A DNA stretch of 64,000 nucleotides from Bdellovibrio sp. GT3. GTDB lineage: Bacteria; Bdellovibrionota; Bdellovibrionia; Bdellovibrionales; Bdellovibrionaceae. Below the pieces are notes generated by a model that saw only the letters and a program-made list of their open reading frames with translations, did not search any database and was not told the DNA's origin. Positions 27,801 through 36,058 of the stretch are shown piece after piece. The stretch's first letter is position 1. Every line of letters begins with the position of its first letter. Location of the stretch: contig NZ_JBBNAD010000001.1 of the NCBI RefSeq assembly GCF_037996765.1, positions 1 through 64,000 of the forward strand. The letters run 5' to 3'. Both the position numbers and the translations under genes were made by a program.

Positions 27801-30287
27801 ACTGTTCACTGCATCAGCAGCAATTGTTGCAGCTGCGGAGCCAGGACCAGAAGCTGTGACATCACCAGTAAGTGCTGTCACATAGTTGCCCGCTGCTTGC
27901 TTCGCAGCGAATGAATCGTAATCAGTCTTGCTTAATAGACCTGCTGTAACCCCGGCATCAGCAGCCATTGGGATTTGCAGAGTGTGAGCATTCGAAGCCG
28001 AAGACCAGGCTGGAGCTGTTCCCGTGTTTGTAACCGGAGTTGCGAAAGTTTGTGTTGAACCGTTTTGACCATTCAACGAAGTCAAACCCGCACCAGAAAC
28101 ACCCAGTGCTGTCGCCGCAGAACCATTCCAGTATTTAACCTGATTGGTATCAGCGTTATACCATGTGCGACCTTCATCAGATGCAGTCAAACCGGCCACC
28201 AATGTTGCTTCAGTCGCATTTGTGTAGTTACCAAGGCCCAAAGCACCCGTCATTGAGTCGCCAGCTTTGTTTACAGGAGTGTACGTCAATGCCGCAGTGA
28301 TATCCCCAGCTGCCAGATTTGCACCCGTCGTGATACGACCTTTTGCATCGATTGTCACTTTGGTATATGTGCCAGCTGTTGCAACAGTCGCAAGAGTCAG
28401 AGCTCCTGCATTTGAAATAGTAGCGTCTCCGCTCATAACAACTGGAGTTGCGACGTTGGAACCATTACCAAGCCAAATGTAACCGTCATTCAATGTGATG
28501 ACGAAGTTCGTAGGGTCCTGACAGACAAAACCGGAAGCAGTCCACATCGGAACATGGCCCGCCGTTGAACAAGTGGAGTTTATGAATTTGCCGGAAGCAT
28601 CTTTCATCACGATGCCGGTTGTGGCACCGTTGACTCCCGTGAAATCCATGTTCGAACCAATGATAGTGCCAGCAGCGATTTTTGAAGAGGTGATTGCGCC
28701 CGCAGCAACTGTTGGATTCGGATATGTACCAGTCAGATCACCACCAGCAGTGGCACCGGATTGAAGTGCGCCCGTAATACGCGAGTCATTACCAGCAGCA
28801 AACTGATTGGCCCCTGTACCTTGAAGCGACGCAATTGTTACGTCACTTGGTGCCGCAGCAGATCCAGTGTTATTGCCCTTCAAAGTATAGGAAGGCATGT
28901 TAGCCATTTTAGCATTGGTCACAGCGCTATTTGCGATTGTAGTCGCCGTGGAGCCTGGGCCAGTCCCAGTCACATCACCAGTCAATGCAGTGATCGCAGC
29001 ACCTGTGGAACCAACCGCTATAGCAGCAGAGCCGTTCCAGTATTTGAGTTCATTGGATGTGGAGTTGTACCAGATTTTACCGGCATCAGCGCCAACTAAG
29101 CTTGGATCTGATGAGTTGTTGGAGACATGCAGACTGCGGTTTGCCGCCATCGTCATGTAACCGATATTTGTGATGTTGTTGTTGGCCATATCGATGGCGC
29201 CAGCCATCGTACCGCCAGCCAACGGAAGTTTTGATGCGTCCGTAGTTGATGGAGCCTGACATCCCCAGCCCACCACAGTCCAAGTTGCAACATGACCCAC
29301 TGTCGAGCAGGCAAACTCTGCAAATTTTCCGGTCGCATCTTTGATAACGATATTTGAAGTTGCGACATTCGTTCCGGTGAAATCCATGTCGGCTGAAGTG
29401 ACTGTACCATTGGCGATTTTTGCACCAGTGATGGCATCATTTGCCACAGTCGGATTTGGATATGTGCCACTTAGGTCACCACCCGCAGAGCCGCCCGGTG
29501 CAATTCCAGAAATCGTCGTCGGCGTAACTGCAGTGATGCGACCATGAGCATCGACGGCAACAACCGGTACTTGTGTCGCAGAACCATAAGTTCCTGCAGT
29601 CACACCAGAGTTACCAAGAGAAACGGTGACAGTTCCAGAAGTACCACCACCAGTAAGTCCACTTCCAGCAGTTACGCCAGTGATTGACCCAGTGGATGTT
29701 GGTACGCAGGCAAACGCCGTTCCCGTCCAACGAAGTGCTTCGTTGGCATTGCAAATTAACAGTGCATCCTTTAGTAGGAAGTCGTTGATGCCTTTGTCTG
29801 CAAGTGTTTGTGCACTGTAAGATGTCATCGCAAAAGGAACTGAACGGATCGTATTTGATGGAGTGATTTCCTGCCAGCCCGTTGCATCCTGAAAAGAAAC
29901 TTTAAGGAGGCGCTCTGAAGTTGAAGTGGCATTCCAAGTGCCGCCCCCATGACATGCATGGGAAATACCATTAATGAAAGAATCAGAAAGTTTGTTGGCT
30001 CCGCCTACCGCGTATATAACTGTGCCGTCGCCAATTGCGATATCGAAAATACCGTTGGAGTTTTGCATGTTCACATGTTGGCGTTCTTCATAATACAAAA
30101 CGCATGTGCCATCAGTGGAAGTGATTTGAAAACGGAATGTAACATCGTTGTAGTTTAAAGGATTTCCCAGTGAATCAACGATGCGCCCTTGATAGGTGAG
30201 TTTTTGCGGGGAGGCGAGCGCAGTGAACACTAAAGTAATCACCCCCCAAAACAATCCTACTGCTAAGATTTTTTTACCGATTTGCAT
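24804..30287 (-). CDS. Giant repetitive fibre protein (1827 residues)
   Basis: A signal-like N-terminus (KILAVGLFWGVITLVFTALA) precedes a domain starting LTYQGRIVDSLGNPL, followed by a long chain of Gly/Thr/Ala-rich beta-repeats. Four copies of an approximately 80-residue unit begin around residues 275, 520, 830 and 1455, containing GTYPNPTV, MDFTG, IVxKDxTGKF and CST-GHV-W. Interspersed are tail-fibre-type modules GKIWYNSTSNELKYWNGSA and VGIGTPTPGYTLDVVG. The last 80 residues form a distinct tip with one Cys pair. The pattern resembles trimeric tail-fibre-like proteins described in Bdellovibrio as mosaic adhesive trimers. It is probably exported and used to bind other cells. Shine-Dalgarno AGGGA precedes ATG 30287. 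Confidence 0.85.
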   Translation of the reverse strand: MQIGKKILAVGLFWGVITLVFTALASPQKLTYQGRIVDSLGNPLNYNDVTFRFQITSTDGTCVLYYEERQHVNMQNSNGIFDIAIGDGTVIYAVGGANKLSDSFINGISHACHGGGTWNATSTSERLLKVSFQDATGWQEITPSNTIRSVPFAMTSYSAQTLADKGINDFLLKDALLICNANEALRWTGTAFACVPTSTGSITGVTAGSGLTGGGTSGTVTVSLGNSGVTAGTYGSATQVPVVAVDAHGRITAVTPTTISGIAPGGSAGGDLSGTYPNPTVANDAITGAKIANGTVTSADMDFTGTNVATSNIVIKDATGKFAEFACSTVGHVATWTVVGWGCQAPSTTDASKLPLAGGTMAGAIDMANNNITNIGYMTMAANRSLHVSNNSSDPSLVGADAGKIWYNSTSNELKYWNGSAAIAVGSTGAAITALTGDVTGTGPGSTATTIANSAVTNAKMANMPSYTLKGNNTGSAAAPSDVTIASLQGTGANQFAAGNDSRITGALQSGATAGGDLTGTYPNPTVAAGAITSSKIAAGTIIGSNMDFTGVNGATTGIVMKDASGKFINSTCSTAGHVPMWTASGFVCQDPTNFVITLNDGYIWLGNGSNVATPVVMSGDATISNAGALTLATVATAGTYTKVTIDAKGRITTGANLAAGDITAALTYTPVNKAGDSMTGALGLGNYTNATEATLVAGLTASDEGRTWYNADTNQVKYWNGSAATALGVSGAGLTSLNGQNGSTQTFATPVTNTGTAPAWSSASNAHTLQIPMAADAGVTAGLLSKTDYDSFAAKQAAGNYVTALTGDVTASGPGSAAATIAADAVNSSKIADGTIVGADMDFTGVNAGTANLVIKDSTGKFANFGCGTSGHVATWSVTGWSCAAPTAVLPTLNNGTMWIGNGSNAATAVTMSGDATIANTGALTLKNTGTAGTYFKVTTDAQGRVTSGTASLADTDIPDLDWSKIVTGKPTTISGYGITNAVRNDGGAPSIGSGLFSSLPSAGVSGRLYVATDTKKIYSDSGAAWSVVGETVSVTGSNGAFINGGNSFGQTATIGTNDSYQLAIRTNGTDRITVDTAGNVGIGGAPAYKAHIRNGVLAVKGDSGSSNAPSTESVASFDREAVGGVGINMYTMNAQPATIYFGNTSSAQQGSIRYQVDAATPANQYMSFRVNSAERMRINSSGYVGIGSNNPEYNLDIRQTDADTGISVTNSGSTADRYPQFRVSNYMGTAGTGGAPQFAVINSRGDTTSGPTPVQNNDALGEFNFWGGKNAAWGIGLGAQMRAVATQNYSNTAHGSALMFSTVTRNTTSLDERMRLDDQGRVGIGTPTPGYTLDVVGDVNITGNFKVNGTNIAAGGGTISALTGDVTASGTGSVAATIANSAVTNAKMANMAANTLKGNNTGSAAAPTDITIASLQGTTATTFAAGNDSRITGAMQSGATAGGDLTGTYPNPTVATGAITSDKISNGTIIATDMDFTGVLAVTSGIVMKDSTGKFYNATCSTVGHVPTWTVTGWDCAAPTVTASSFGTQTQKTFLAAPTGADGATSFRTIASTDLPTTGASGVFVNGGNAFGAAATVGTTDANSLTIGTNNSARMTILSNGKIGVGETNPTYPFEVNGGTAGTYTTSTISTDGNLRIGGFDYNGATGRGVLMAKVHDGTNTHRGYVYFGTPAGAGPALQMRTADQSKSGSIQVVNSDGHLSFQTNGDERMGISYTTGVITTTAAVVSTTNTVAAAAVDLSKSNVHTLASVGGTAITLSNMQNGGNYTLVIQDATSRTYTFTGCNTSKFLPPNGPTVASTWSTYNILTIANGGNFDCVITWATGYQ
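25920..29000 (-). repeat. Internal DNA repeats within the fibre gene
   Basis: A segment near 25920-26190 recurs near 28720-29000 with high similarity. Both encode GDV-GSxA.TIANSAVTNAKMANM, then TLKGNNTGSAAAP, ITIASLQGT, AAGNDSRITGA and QSGATAGGDLTGTYPNPTV. Shorter copies lie near 27700-27850 and 29300-29480. Such blocks allow expansion or contraction by recombination. Confidence 0.8.
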
Positions 30288-30460
30288 GGTACGTCCCTGT
30301 TAAAAACTCGTTAAAAAAACGTTCTGGGGTACTTATCGGTATGTGAATTCAATTAGTTAAGGTTTGTTACTTGAATGAAATCAAAAAATGGTTCGTATTT
30401 TCAAGAATGGCATTCTGGAACTGTGGGATGGATTTAATAAGATTTGGTGAAAAAAAAAGA

Positions 30461-30490
30461 AGCCCTTGGGAAACGTCTCGACCAAGGGCT
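30461..30490 (-). terminator. Rho-independent terminator
   Basis: AGCCCTTGG pairs with CCAAGGGCT around a 12-base loop, followed on the minus strand by TCTTTTTTTT. It ends the Lys-rich gene at 30510. Confidence 0.9.
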
Positions 30491-30509
30491 GTATCAAAAT
30501 GAAATGCAA

Positions 30510-30974
30510 TTATTTGCGAGTAGCCTTCTTAGTAGCCTTACGAACTGTTTTTTTAGTCGTTTTGGCAGGGCGTTTTGCAGCAGTTTTTTTAGCTGTTTTT
30601 GCGGCACCTTTTTTTGCAGTCATTGTTTTTTTGAACAACGCTTTTTCCAGTTTTGCCTTTTGCACGATCGCTTTTTTCTTGGCTACCTGGATGTTTTTTT
30701 CCAGCGCATCAGCGGATTTTTTAATTTTGCTGATTGTGCTGCTGACTTCTTTTTCCAGCTTTTCTTCAGAAGCAGAAAGAACTTTTACGATCTCCTGATA
30801 CTTCTGCCAAGCTTGCTCGACCTTTTGTTCTTTGGTTTTGTCGAATTTGCCTTTAAGGTCACCTTCGCGCTTTTTGATTTCTTCACTCAAAGTCTGGAAG
30901 TTTTCAAGAAGGCTTTGTACGTTCTTGTTCTTTGAAAGATTGTTCAACATTTTTTGGAAAGTTGCAGATGACAT
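30510..30974 (-). CDS. Coiled-coil protein with histone-like Lys/Ala tail
   Basis: Encodes 154 residues; ATG 30974 has AGGAG at good distance. Residues 1-100 are charged and helical, likely a coiled coil (LSEEIKKREGDLKGKF, LEKEVSSTISKIKKSADAL). The last 50 residues are rich in Lys, Ala and Thr (TAKKGAAKTAKKTAAKRPAK, TTKKTVRKATKKATRK), like bacterial histone H1/Hc1-type tails that bind DNA without sequence preference. It might compact the nucleoid, perhaps in the non-growing attack phase, but that is inference. It has its own terminator. Confidence 0.75.
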   Translation of the reverse strand: MSSATFQKMLNNLSKNKNVQSLLENFQTLSEEIKKREGDLKGKFDKTKEQKVEQAWQKYQEIVKVLSASEEKLEKEVSSTISKIKKSADALEKNIQVAKKKAIVQKAKLEKALFKKTMTAKKGAAKTAKKTAAKRPAKTTKKTVRKATKKATRK

Positions 30975-31043
30975 GATCGTCTCCTTTCAAGAGCTCGGAA
31001 ATCACTTTACACCCGTGACTCCCGAATTAAAAGTCTCTAACTG

Positions 31044-31367
31044 TTATTTTGACGTAAAACTGAAAGTATCCATCCAAACTTCACGATTGATAGAAAACCG
31101 GCCTGGGAACTTTTCAAGAGCTTTTTCTCTAAGTTCCATGGCTTTTTCAGAAATATAGGTTTTGATGTGTTCTTCGTCCTTAACTTTGTAGATTACACGC
31201 AGTTCTTTGGCAGAAGACTCCATAGCGCCACCTTTGCGAAGGCAAAGATCCGCACTGATAAAGCCCGGTACATTTAGCATTTCTGCAATGTGTTCATTTT
31301 TCAACCATTCAACGTACCCATCATAAGCTTCCCATTGAACTGTTGTTTGTACGATATAAGTAACCAT
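31044..31367 (-). CDS. DUF4286-family protein
   Basis: Encodes 107 residues (AGGAG upstream of ATG 31367). The sequence TYIVQTTVQWEAYDGYVEWL, then HIAEMLNVPGFISADL matches the ferredoxin-like dimeric alpha/beta-barrel of the DUF4286 family, close to antibiotic monooxygenase-like folds. No catalytic residue is obvious. It begins 10 bases after the tldE-like stop, so it is probably part of the tldD-tldE operon, though no functional tie is known. Confidence 0.75.
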   Translation of the reverse strand: MVTYIVQTTVQWEAYDGYVEWLKNEHIAEMLNVPGFISADLCLRKGGAMESSAKELRVIYKVKDEEHIKTYISEKAMELREKALEKFPGRFSINREVWMDTFSFTSK

Positions 31368-31377
31368 CTAAAATCTC

Positions 31378-32715
31378 CTAAAGAGTAAATTTAAAATCTT
31401 TGATTAATAAGCCCGGCAATTTTTTGCCACCCCACGCACGGGAGTTGTAGGTGTCGATAGTGGGATCAATATCCTGGAAGTTTGTCACTGCCAGCAAGTT
31501 TTCACCCAAAGCTTCATACAGGCTTTCATCCCAGCGCATATCAGCGATCGGCGCCACGATCTCGCCATTTTCCACCCAGAAGCACGCATAACGAGTCATG
31601 CCTGTAATACGTGCCGTAGGACGGTCTGACCAGTTCAAATAGTGCAGATTGGAAAGATAAACACCGGTGCCCAGTTCCTTCAGAATGTTTTCTTTGGCCA
31701 AAGTGCCCGGCATGATTTCCAAAGCGCGGGGACCTTCACTTGGGCCTGCTAAGTTTCCGTCTACGCCGTACTCTTTCGCAGTTCCGGAAGAGATCAGGAA
31801 TGTTTTCAGTTGGCCTTGATTGATCAAATCCACTTTTTCAGCAGACACTTCACCCAGCGAGTTAAACGGCGGAGTTAAGCCTGTCGAAAAATTCTCGCGC
31901 ATTGAAAACAACGGAGAGAGGGACTTTTCATTATCCGCCAGTTTTTGCAGTGGGCTGCTACCTTGCTTGTAAGCGCTGTAGCTCATAGCGCCCCAAGAGA
32001 ACATGGAAGCCATCTCGGCTACTGCTCCCGGAGCCAAATAGACTTTGTAAGGGCCCGGCGGCAAAACTTTTTTAGGGCGATCCATTAGTTTCAGCTGATT
32101 TTTATTTTGCGCCAAATTCGCAGCGTACTCGTCCTGATTCCAAGTCGTACCGGCGTAGATGCCTTTGACGGCTTTCTCACCCATGTACAAGGAGTAATCG
32201 ATAAAGAATGAGTCAGTTGCGAAGAAGTGATTCTGCCCCGCAGAGTTGCGATTGGCAGATACGCGAGGTCCTGCGCAGTAAAGACCCGCAAGGTCGCTGC
32301 CAGCTGCAGGGCTGATCAACTTTTCAAACATCTCTTCGTGAGTCAGAAGACTGCCTTTGATGTAGTTGCTGCTGGTGCCGTTGTTGCGCATGGGAACTTG
32401 CTTTGGATCTTCAGGCAAAAGACCGCACTCTGTGCGGGCCATCTCAAGAATTTCCAAAGCGCGTGCGGTGTCTGATGCCGACTCGCCCGTAATATCGAAA
32501 GTGATTTTCGAGGTGCGAGTGTTTTTTTGAAATTGCATGCTGATCGTACGTTGTTCAACGTGTGTGTTTTGGCGAACCTTGTTGTTATTGATACGAATAA
32601 AGACCGAGTCTTCCGCGTTCAAATTTAGGTTTGCCTCTTCGCCAGATTGAAGTTTGGCGAAAACGGTATCAGCAATCGAGTTGAATGTTTTTTGCGTGGA
32701 TTCGATGAAGTTCAT
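31378..32715 (-). CDS. TldE/PmbA-like metalloprotease subunit
   Basis: Start taken at ATG 32715, two bases after the tldD-like stop. The 445-residue product is of the TldD/PmbA family (NSAGQNHFFATDSFFIDYSL, GTTWNQDEYAANLAQ, YLAPGAVAEMASMFSWGAMS, LINQGQLKTFLISSGTAKEYG) but lacks the HExxxH motif that its neighbour keeps. In the known TldD-TldE complex the E partner is non-catalytic and shapes the cavity that degrades unfolded peptides. The gene order and spacing support such a complex here. Confidence 0.85.
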   Translation of the reverse strand: MNFIESTQKTFNSIADTVFAKLQSGEEANLNLNAEDSVFIRINNNKVRQNTHVEQRTISMQFQKNTRTSKITFDITGESASDTARALEILEMARTECGLLPEDPKQVPMRNNGTSSNYIKGSLLTHEEMFEKLISPAAGSDLAGLYCAGPRVSANRNSAGQNHFFATDSFFIDYSLYMGEKAVKGIYAGTTWNQDEYAANLAQNKNQLKLMDRPKKVLPPGPYKVYLAPGAVAEMASMFSWGAMSYSAYKQGSSPLQKLADNEKSLSPLFSMRENFSTGLTPPFNSLGEVSAEKVDLINQGQLKTFLISSGTAKEYGVDGNLAGPSEGPRALEIMPGTLAKENILKELGTGVYLSNLHYLNWSDRPTARITGMTRYACFWVENGEIVAPIADMRWDESLYEALGENLLAVTNFQDIDPTIDTYNSRAWGGKKLPGLLIKDFKFTL

Positions 32716-32716
32716 A

Positions 32717-34141
32717 TTACGCCCCAAACACTTCCATACCGCCGAACAGGCAGTATGGTGTTGTGTGACCCACACGGATCACTTGATTCGGTTCACCCTT
32801 GCCGCAGAAAGGGGAGCCGTAAGTCTCGCGGTTTTCACTGACTGCTTTTAGTGAGTTCCAGAACTTCACAGTGGTGCCGCGGTAGTTTGGATTTTTCAAA
32901 GTTTTAGTCAGTTTGCCGTTTTCAATCAATTGCGCGTATTCGCAACCGAACTGGAATTTATTGCGGTAGTCATCGATCGACCAGGATTTGTTTGCGTGCA
33001 TGAAAACACCGCGCTCCACTGATGCGATCATTTCAGAAAGCTTGGATGTGCCCGGCTCAAGATTAATATTCGCCATGCGATCAATCGGGGCGCGATTCCA
33101 ACTGGAAGAGCGAGAGTTCGCAACACCTGGCAAGCCCAAACGAGCTTGAGACTCCAAAGAGCCCAGGCCGCGCAACAGAACGCCATCTTTGATCAGGAAT
33201 TCTTTCGTGGCTTTGCTGCCGGCATCGTCAAAGGCATAAGACGCCATTGCATCCGGAATTGTTGGATCGAAAGTCACGTTCATCAATTTTGAACCGTATT
33301 GAAGTTTGCCAAAGTCGTCAGGTTTTACGAAGCTCCAGCCGGCATAGTTTCTTTCGTCACCCAGGATGCGATCGTATTCCAGGGGATGACCGATGGATTC
33401 ATGAACCTGCAAAGTCATTTGATCCGGGGCAATCAGCAAATCCAAAGTTTCAGAAGGGCAGTTTTCAGCGGAAAGCAATTCCACCGCTTCTTGGCCGATA
33501 ACTTTTGCACGCTCCAAAATAGAAGCACGATCAAAAACCTCAGCGCCGATTTGGTTACAACGGGCAAGACCGCCGTTTTCAGAACGCTGTTGAACTTCGC
33601 CAGCATCCATTGCCGTGGCATTGAAGTCTGTGCTGACGATTGAAAACTTTTGGTGAACGTCAGAACCATGAGTACTGACCACAGAGAATTCGGAATCGAT
33701 AATCATTGCCATCGCAATGCGGTTGATAACTTTATCAGAAACTTTCATGGAGCGTGTCGCATCGATGAAAAGGTCGGTTATTTCTTTGGCAGAGTAGGAA
33801 TCCATTGGGCGAACCACTGGCGAAGAATATTTGCCCTGGGCCACGGGTCTTTGCAAAACAGAAAAGTCATGGACCTTGAAGGAAGAAGCCTGACGAGCCA
33901 TCAATTTTGCTTTTTCAAATGCACGCTTAACGCCGTCAGAAGTCAGATCACTGGTTCCAGCGTAGCCAAAGTGTCCGTTTACCAGAACCTCAACCATCAA
34001 ACCATTTTCAAAAGTGATATCACTGCCTTCAAATTGTTCATTGCGGATCACGCGCCAAGTGGTCTTTTCAGAAACCAAACGAAGTTGAGCCCAATCAACG
34101 GAGCCTTTTAAGTTATTTAGCGCCTTGTGCAAATCAAGCAT
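32717..34141 (-). CDS. TldD-like metalloprotease subunit
   Basis: Start taken at ATG 34141. The 474-residue protein carries the zinc site HESIGH (His247, Glu248, His252), plus a later FGCEYAQLIENGKL segment whose Cys is expected to complete the metal ligands. TldD proteins form a heterodimer with TldE and degrade small unfolded peptides, for instance in maturation of peptide toxins or in clearing proteolytic products. A predator that digests other cells may use it in peptide turnover. It is translated with the downstream tldE-like gene. Confidence 0.88.
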   Translation of the reverse strand: MLDLHKALNNLKGSVDWAQLRLVSEKTTWRVIRNEQFEGSDITFENGLMVEVLVNGHFGYAGTSDLTSDGVKRAFEKAKLMARQASSFKVHDFSVLQRPVAQGKYSSPVVRPMDSYSAKEITDLFIDATRSMKVSDKVINRIAMAMIIDSEFSVVSTHGSDVHQKFSIVSTDFNATAMDAGEVQQRSENGGLARCNQIGAEVFDRASILERAKVIGQEAVELLSAENCPSETLDLLIAPDQMTLQVHESIGHPLEYDRILGDERNYAGWSFVKPDDFGKLQYGSKLMNVTFDPTIPDAMASYAFDDAGSKATKEFLIKDGVLLRGLGSLESQARLGLPGVANSRSSSWNRAPIDRMANINLEPGTSKLSEMIASVERGVFMHANKSWSIDDYRNKFQFGCEYAQLIENGKLTKTLKNPNYRGTTVKFWNSLKAVSENRETYGSPFCGKGEPNQVIRVGHTTPYCLFGGMEVFGA

Positions 34142-34497
34142 TATCGCCCCTTTTTCCTGAGTAGAATTCGCTACTTCCAATAGCGGAAGAGAGCGAAAAA
34201 CTCAATCTTTTAGGGCCCGAGAAAGCAGATTAGAACCTCAGCTGGCTTTTAGGGGTTTTGGTGCTCGCAAAATATTCAAAGTCTCGCCGTTTTTGGTCTC
34301 TGGTGCATCGTGACTCCGGATTTGCCTTCGGCCATGGGGTCCAGAACTGTGTTTTGCGAAACAAATTTCAATATGTCTTCACACAAACTTCAAATCTCGG
34401 TGTCAAACTGACCAAATATGATTGGCAAGGAGTTTGCTTTACTCAATGGGTATCAGATGCCCGGAGCCAATTAGGGTGAGGGGAGAAGGGAGAAACC
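34142..34497. other. Intergenic region between divergent genes
   Basis: This 356-base stretch separates the minus-strand tldD-like gene from the plus-strand small exported protein. It must hold promoters for both. An open plus frame at 34258-34479 shows no coding character. I see no convincing terminator or other element. Confidence 0.4.
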
Positions 34498-34734
34498 ATG
34501 AGAATTCTTTTAGCGTTCGCAACAACTTTGCTTTTGACGATGATGGCCAGCTGGGCACCGGCGGCGGTGATGGCTGAAAAATCAAACTGCGCCTTGAGCA
34601 GCGAAGGAATTTATCAGGGTTTCTGGGTTAAACACCGGATCACGGCAGGGGACGAAGTCCTTTATGGAGCTGACAACCTTGAAGCCATCACTTCTGAGCT
34701 TGGCAGCCTTCGTTCTCAGGGTCTTTGCCAGTAG
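34498..34734 (+). CDS. Small exported protein
   Basis: Encodes 78 residues with AGGGAG 6 bases before ATG 34498. A signal peptide (ILLAFATTLLLTMMASWAPAAVMA) precedes about 50 residues that have two Cys (NCALS and the C-terminal LCQ), enough for one disulfide. No family is recognised. A dispersed repeat copy lies directly downstream (34758-34771). Confidence 0.55.
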   Translation: MRILLAFATTLLLTMMASWAPAAVMAEKSNCALSSEGIYQGFWVKHRITAGDEVLYGADNLEAITSELGSLRSQGLCQ

Positions 34735-34757
34735 GTGACGCACTCTTGCTACCCAAA

Positions 34758-34771
34758 GTAAGGCCGTACCT
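34758..34771. repeat. Dispersed repeat GTAAGGCCGTACCT
   Basis: The 14-base sequence is identical to part of the inverted repeat at 53521-53557 and one base different from 53637-53650. It lies just upstream of the epmA-like gene. Confidence 0.7.
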
Positions 34772-34787
34772 TTAATCTGCAAAGACT

Positions 34788-35999
34788 TTGGATAGAAATA
34801 CTTTTTTAAACCAACATTGGAAGTCTTATCCCGCGATGCCCGCTGATGCGAAGGCGGCGGGAAGAATTTATCGAATTGAACGGGAAGAGGATGGTCTTGA
34901 GATCACCTTGATTCGCGATCAGGAAGAACAAATCATTTCTTTTGAAAAAGCGCCTCCGCAATCAGAGTTTTTGATTGAAGGGGATATCGTTGCGATTGTT
35001 TCTGCGACGGAAGTGATTCTGTTGGCGCCTAATAAATCAGCTTTGCCAAAGCGCACTTATAACAAAGACATTTTGGAAAAATGGAATCGGTACGTGGAAG
35101 AGGTTCGTCACTTTTTCCGCCGTAAAGGATTCATCGAAGTGAAAACTCCTTCGTTGGTGGTCTGTCCTGGAACAGAGCCGGCACTGGATGTTTTTGCGAC
35201 CGAACTTAAAGTCGGCTCCCGTAAAGAGAAACTCTATTTGCCAACAAGTCCGGAACTTCATTTAAAAAAGACCCTGGCTTTGGGGGCAGAAAAGATATTT
35301 GAAATTGCTCCGTGTTTCAGAAACGGTGAGGTGACTGAACGTCATCAGCCGGAGTTTTCGATGCTGGAGTGGTACCGTGCTTACGACAATCTGGTCACCA
35401 TCAAGCAAGATGTGATTGATCTGGTTCAGCACCTGGTGAAGGTGTTGAAATTCCAACCTCCTCGGCAGATTTTAAGTTATTCGGTGGCAGAGCTGTTCAA
35501 AATCCATTGCGGTTTTGATCTGACTCCGGAAACCACCAAAGCTGAACTTAAAGACCTAGCTCACAAATTAAATGTCGATGTACATAGTGCAGAAAGCATC
35601 GACGATTTTTTCTTCCTGATTTTCATGGCTAAAATTGAATCCCAACTGCATGGCGAGGACCTGATCTTTGTCGAAAAGTATCCTCCATACCAGGCTGCTT
35701 TGGCTCGTTTGACTTCGGATGGTTGGGGAGATCGCTTTGAGGCGTATTGGCAGGGACTAGAACTTTGCAATGCGTTTCATGAACTCAATGATCCAACGGT
35801 ACAGCGCCAACGATCCGAGGAAGATCTGCAAAAAAAACTGGAATCCCACAAAGAAATGATCCCCTTGGATCAGGAGTTCTTTGCGTGTTTGGATGCGGGT
35901 TTACCACCAAGTGGTGGTATTGCTTTAGGTGTCGAACGCCTTTTCATGGCTTTGCACGGAATCAGAAAAATTTCGGAAATAACTGTGTTTCCAAAATAG
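34788..35999 (+). CDS. epmA: EF-P beta-lysylation protein EpmA-like, N-extended
   Basis: This class II lysyl-tRNA synthetase paralogue attaches lysine to elongation factor P, relieving ribosome stalling at proline runs. Motif 2 (CFRNGEVTERHQPEFSMLEW) and motif 3 (GGIALGVERLFMALHG) are intact. With a TTG start at 34788 the protein has 403 residues, about 80 more than the E. coli enzyme. The extra N-terminal part (GRIYRIEREEDGLEITLIRD, LIEGDIVAIVSATEVILLAP) looks like a small beta-barrel. The Shine-Dalgarno sequence is weak, and an ATG at about 34836 is an alternative, but the strand pattern begins before it. EF-P and EpmB are not in the window. Confidence 0.85.
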   Translation: MDRNTFLNQHWKSYPAMPADAKAAGRIYRIEREEDGLEITLIRDQEEQIISFEKAPPQSEFLIEGDIVAIVSATEVILLAPNKSALPKRTYNKDILEKWNRYVEEVRHFFRRKGFIEVKTPSLVVCPGTEPALDVFATELKVGSRKEKLYLPTSPELHLKKTLALGAEKIFEIAPCFRNGEVTERHQPEFSMLEWYRAYDNLVTIKQDVIDLVQHLVKVLKFQPPRQILSYSVAELFKIHCGFDLTPETTKAELKDLAHKLNVDVHSAESIDDFFFLIFMAKIESQLHGEDLIFVEKYPPYQAALARLTSDGWGDRFEAYWQGLELCNAFHELNDPTVQRQRSEEDLQKKLESHKEMIPLDQEFFACLDAGLPPSGGIALGVERLFMALHGIRKISEITVFPK

Positions 36000-36013
36000 A
36001 TTTCGGGAATAAA

Positions 36014-36037
36014 AAAAGGGACCTTCTGGTCCCTTTT
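36014..36037. terminator. Bidirectional terminator
   Basis: AAAAGGGACC pairs with GGTCCCTTTT around TTCT. T-rich sequence follows on both strands. It separates the convergent epmA-like and HU genes. Confidence 0.85.
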
Positions 36038-36058
36038 CTTTACTTGGCAGAGTGAAAA

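Noticed and set aside
25483-29547. Many plus-strand open frames opposite the fibre gene
   Set aside because: They are side effects of the repetitive Gly/Thr/Ala codons on the other strand; their products are Val/Ala/Pro-rich and repeat with the gene.
24804-30287. CRISPR-like appearance of spaced repeats
   Set aside because: Repeat spacing follows protein modules, the repeats diverge at third positions, and the frame is intact.
30444-30935. Plus-strand frame of 163 codons
   Set aside because: Phe-rich antisense of the Lys-rich gene; crosses its terminator.
34258-34479. Plus-strand frame of 73 codons before the small exported protein
   Set aside because: No signal peptide, family or ribosome-binding site; composition looks like intergenic DNA.
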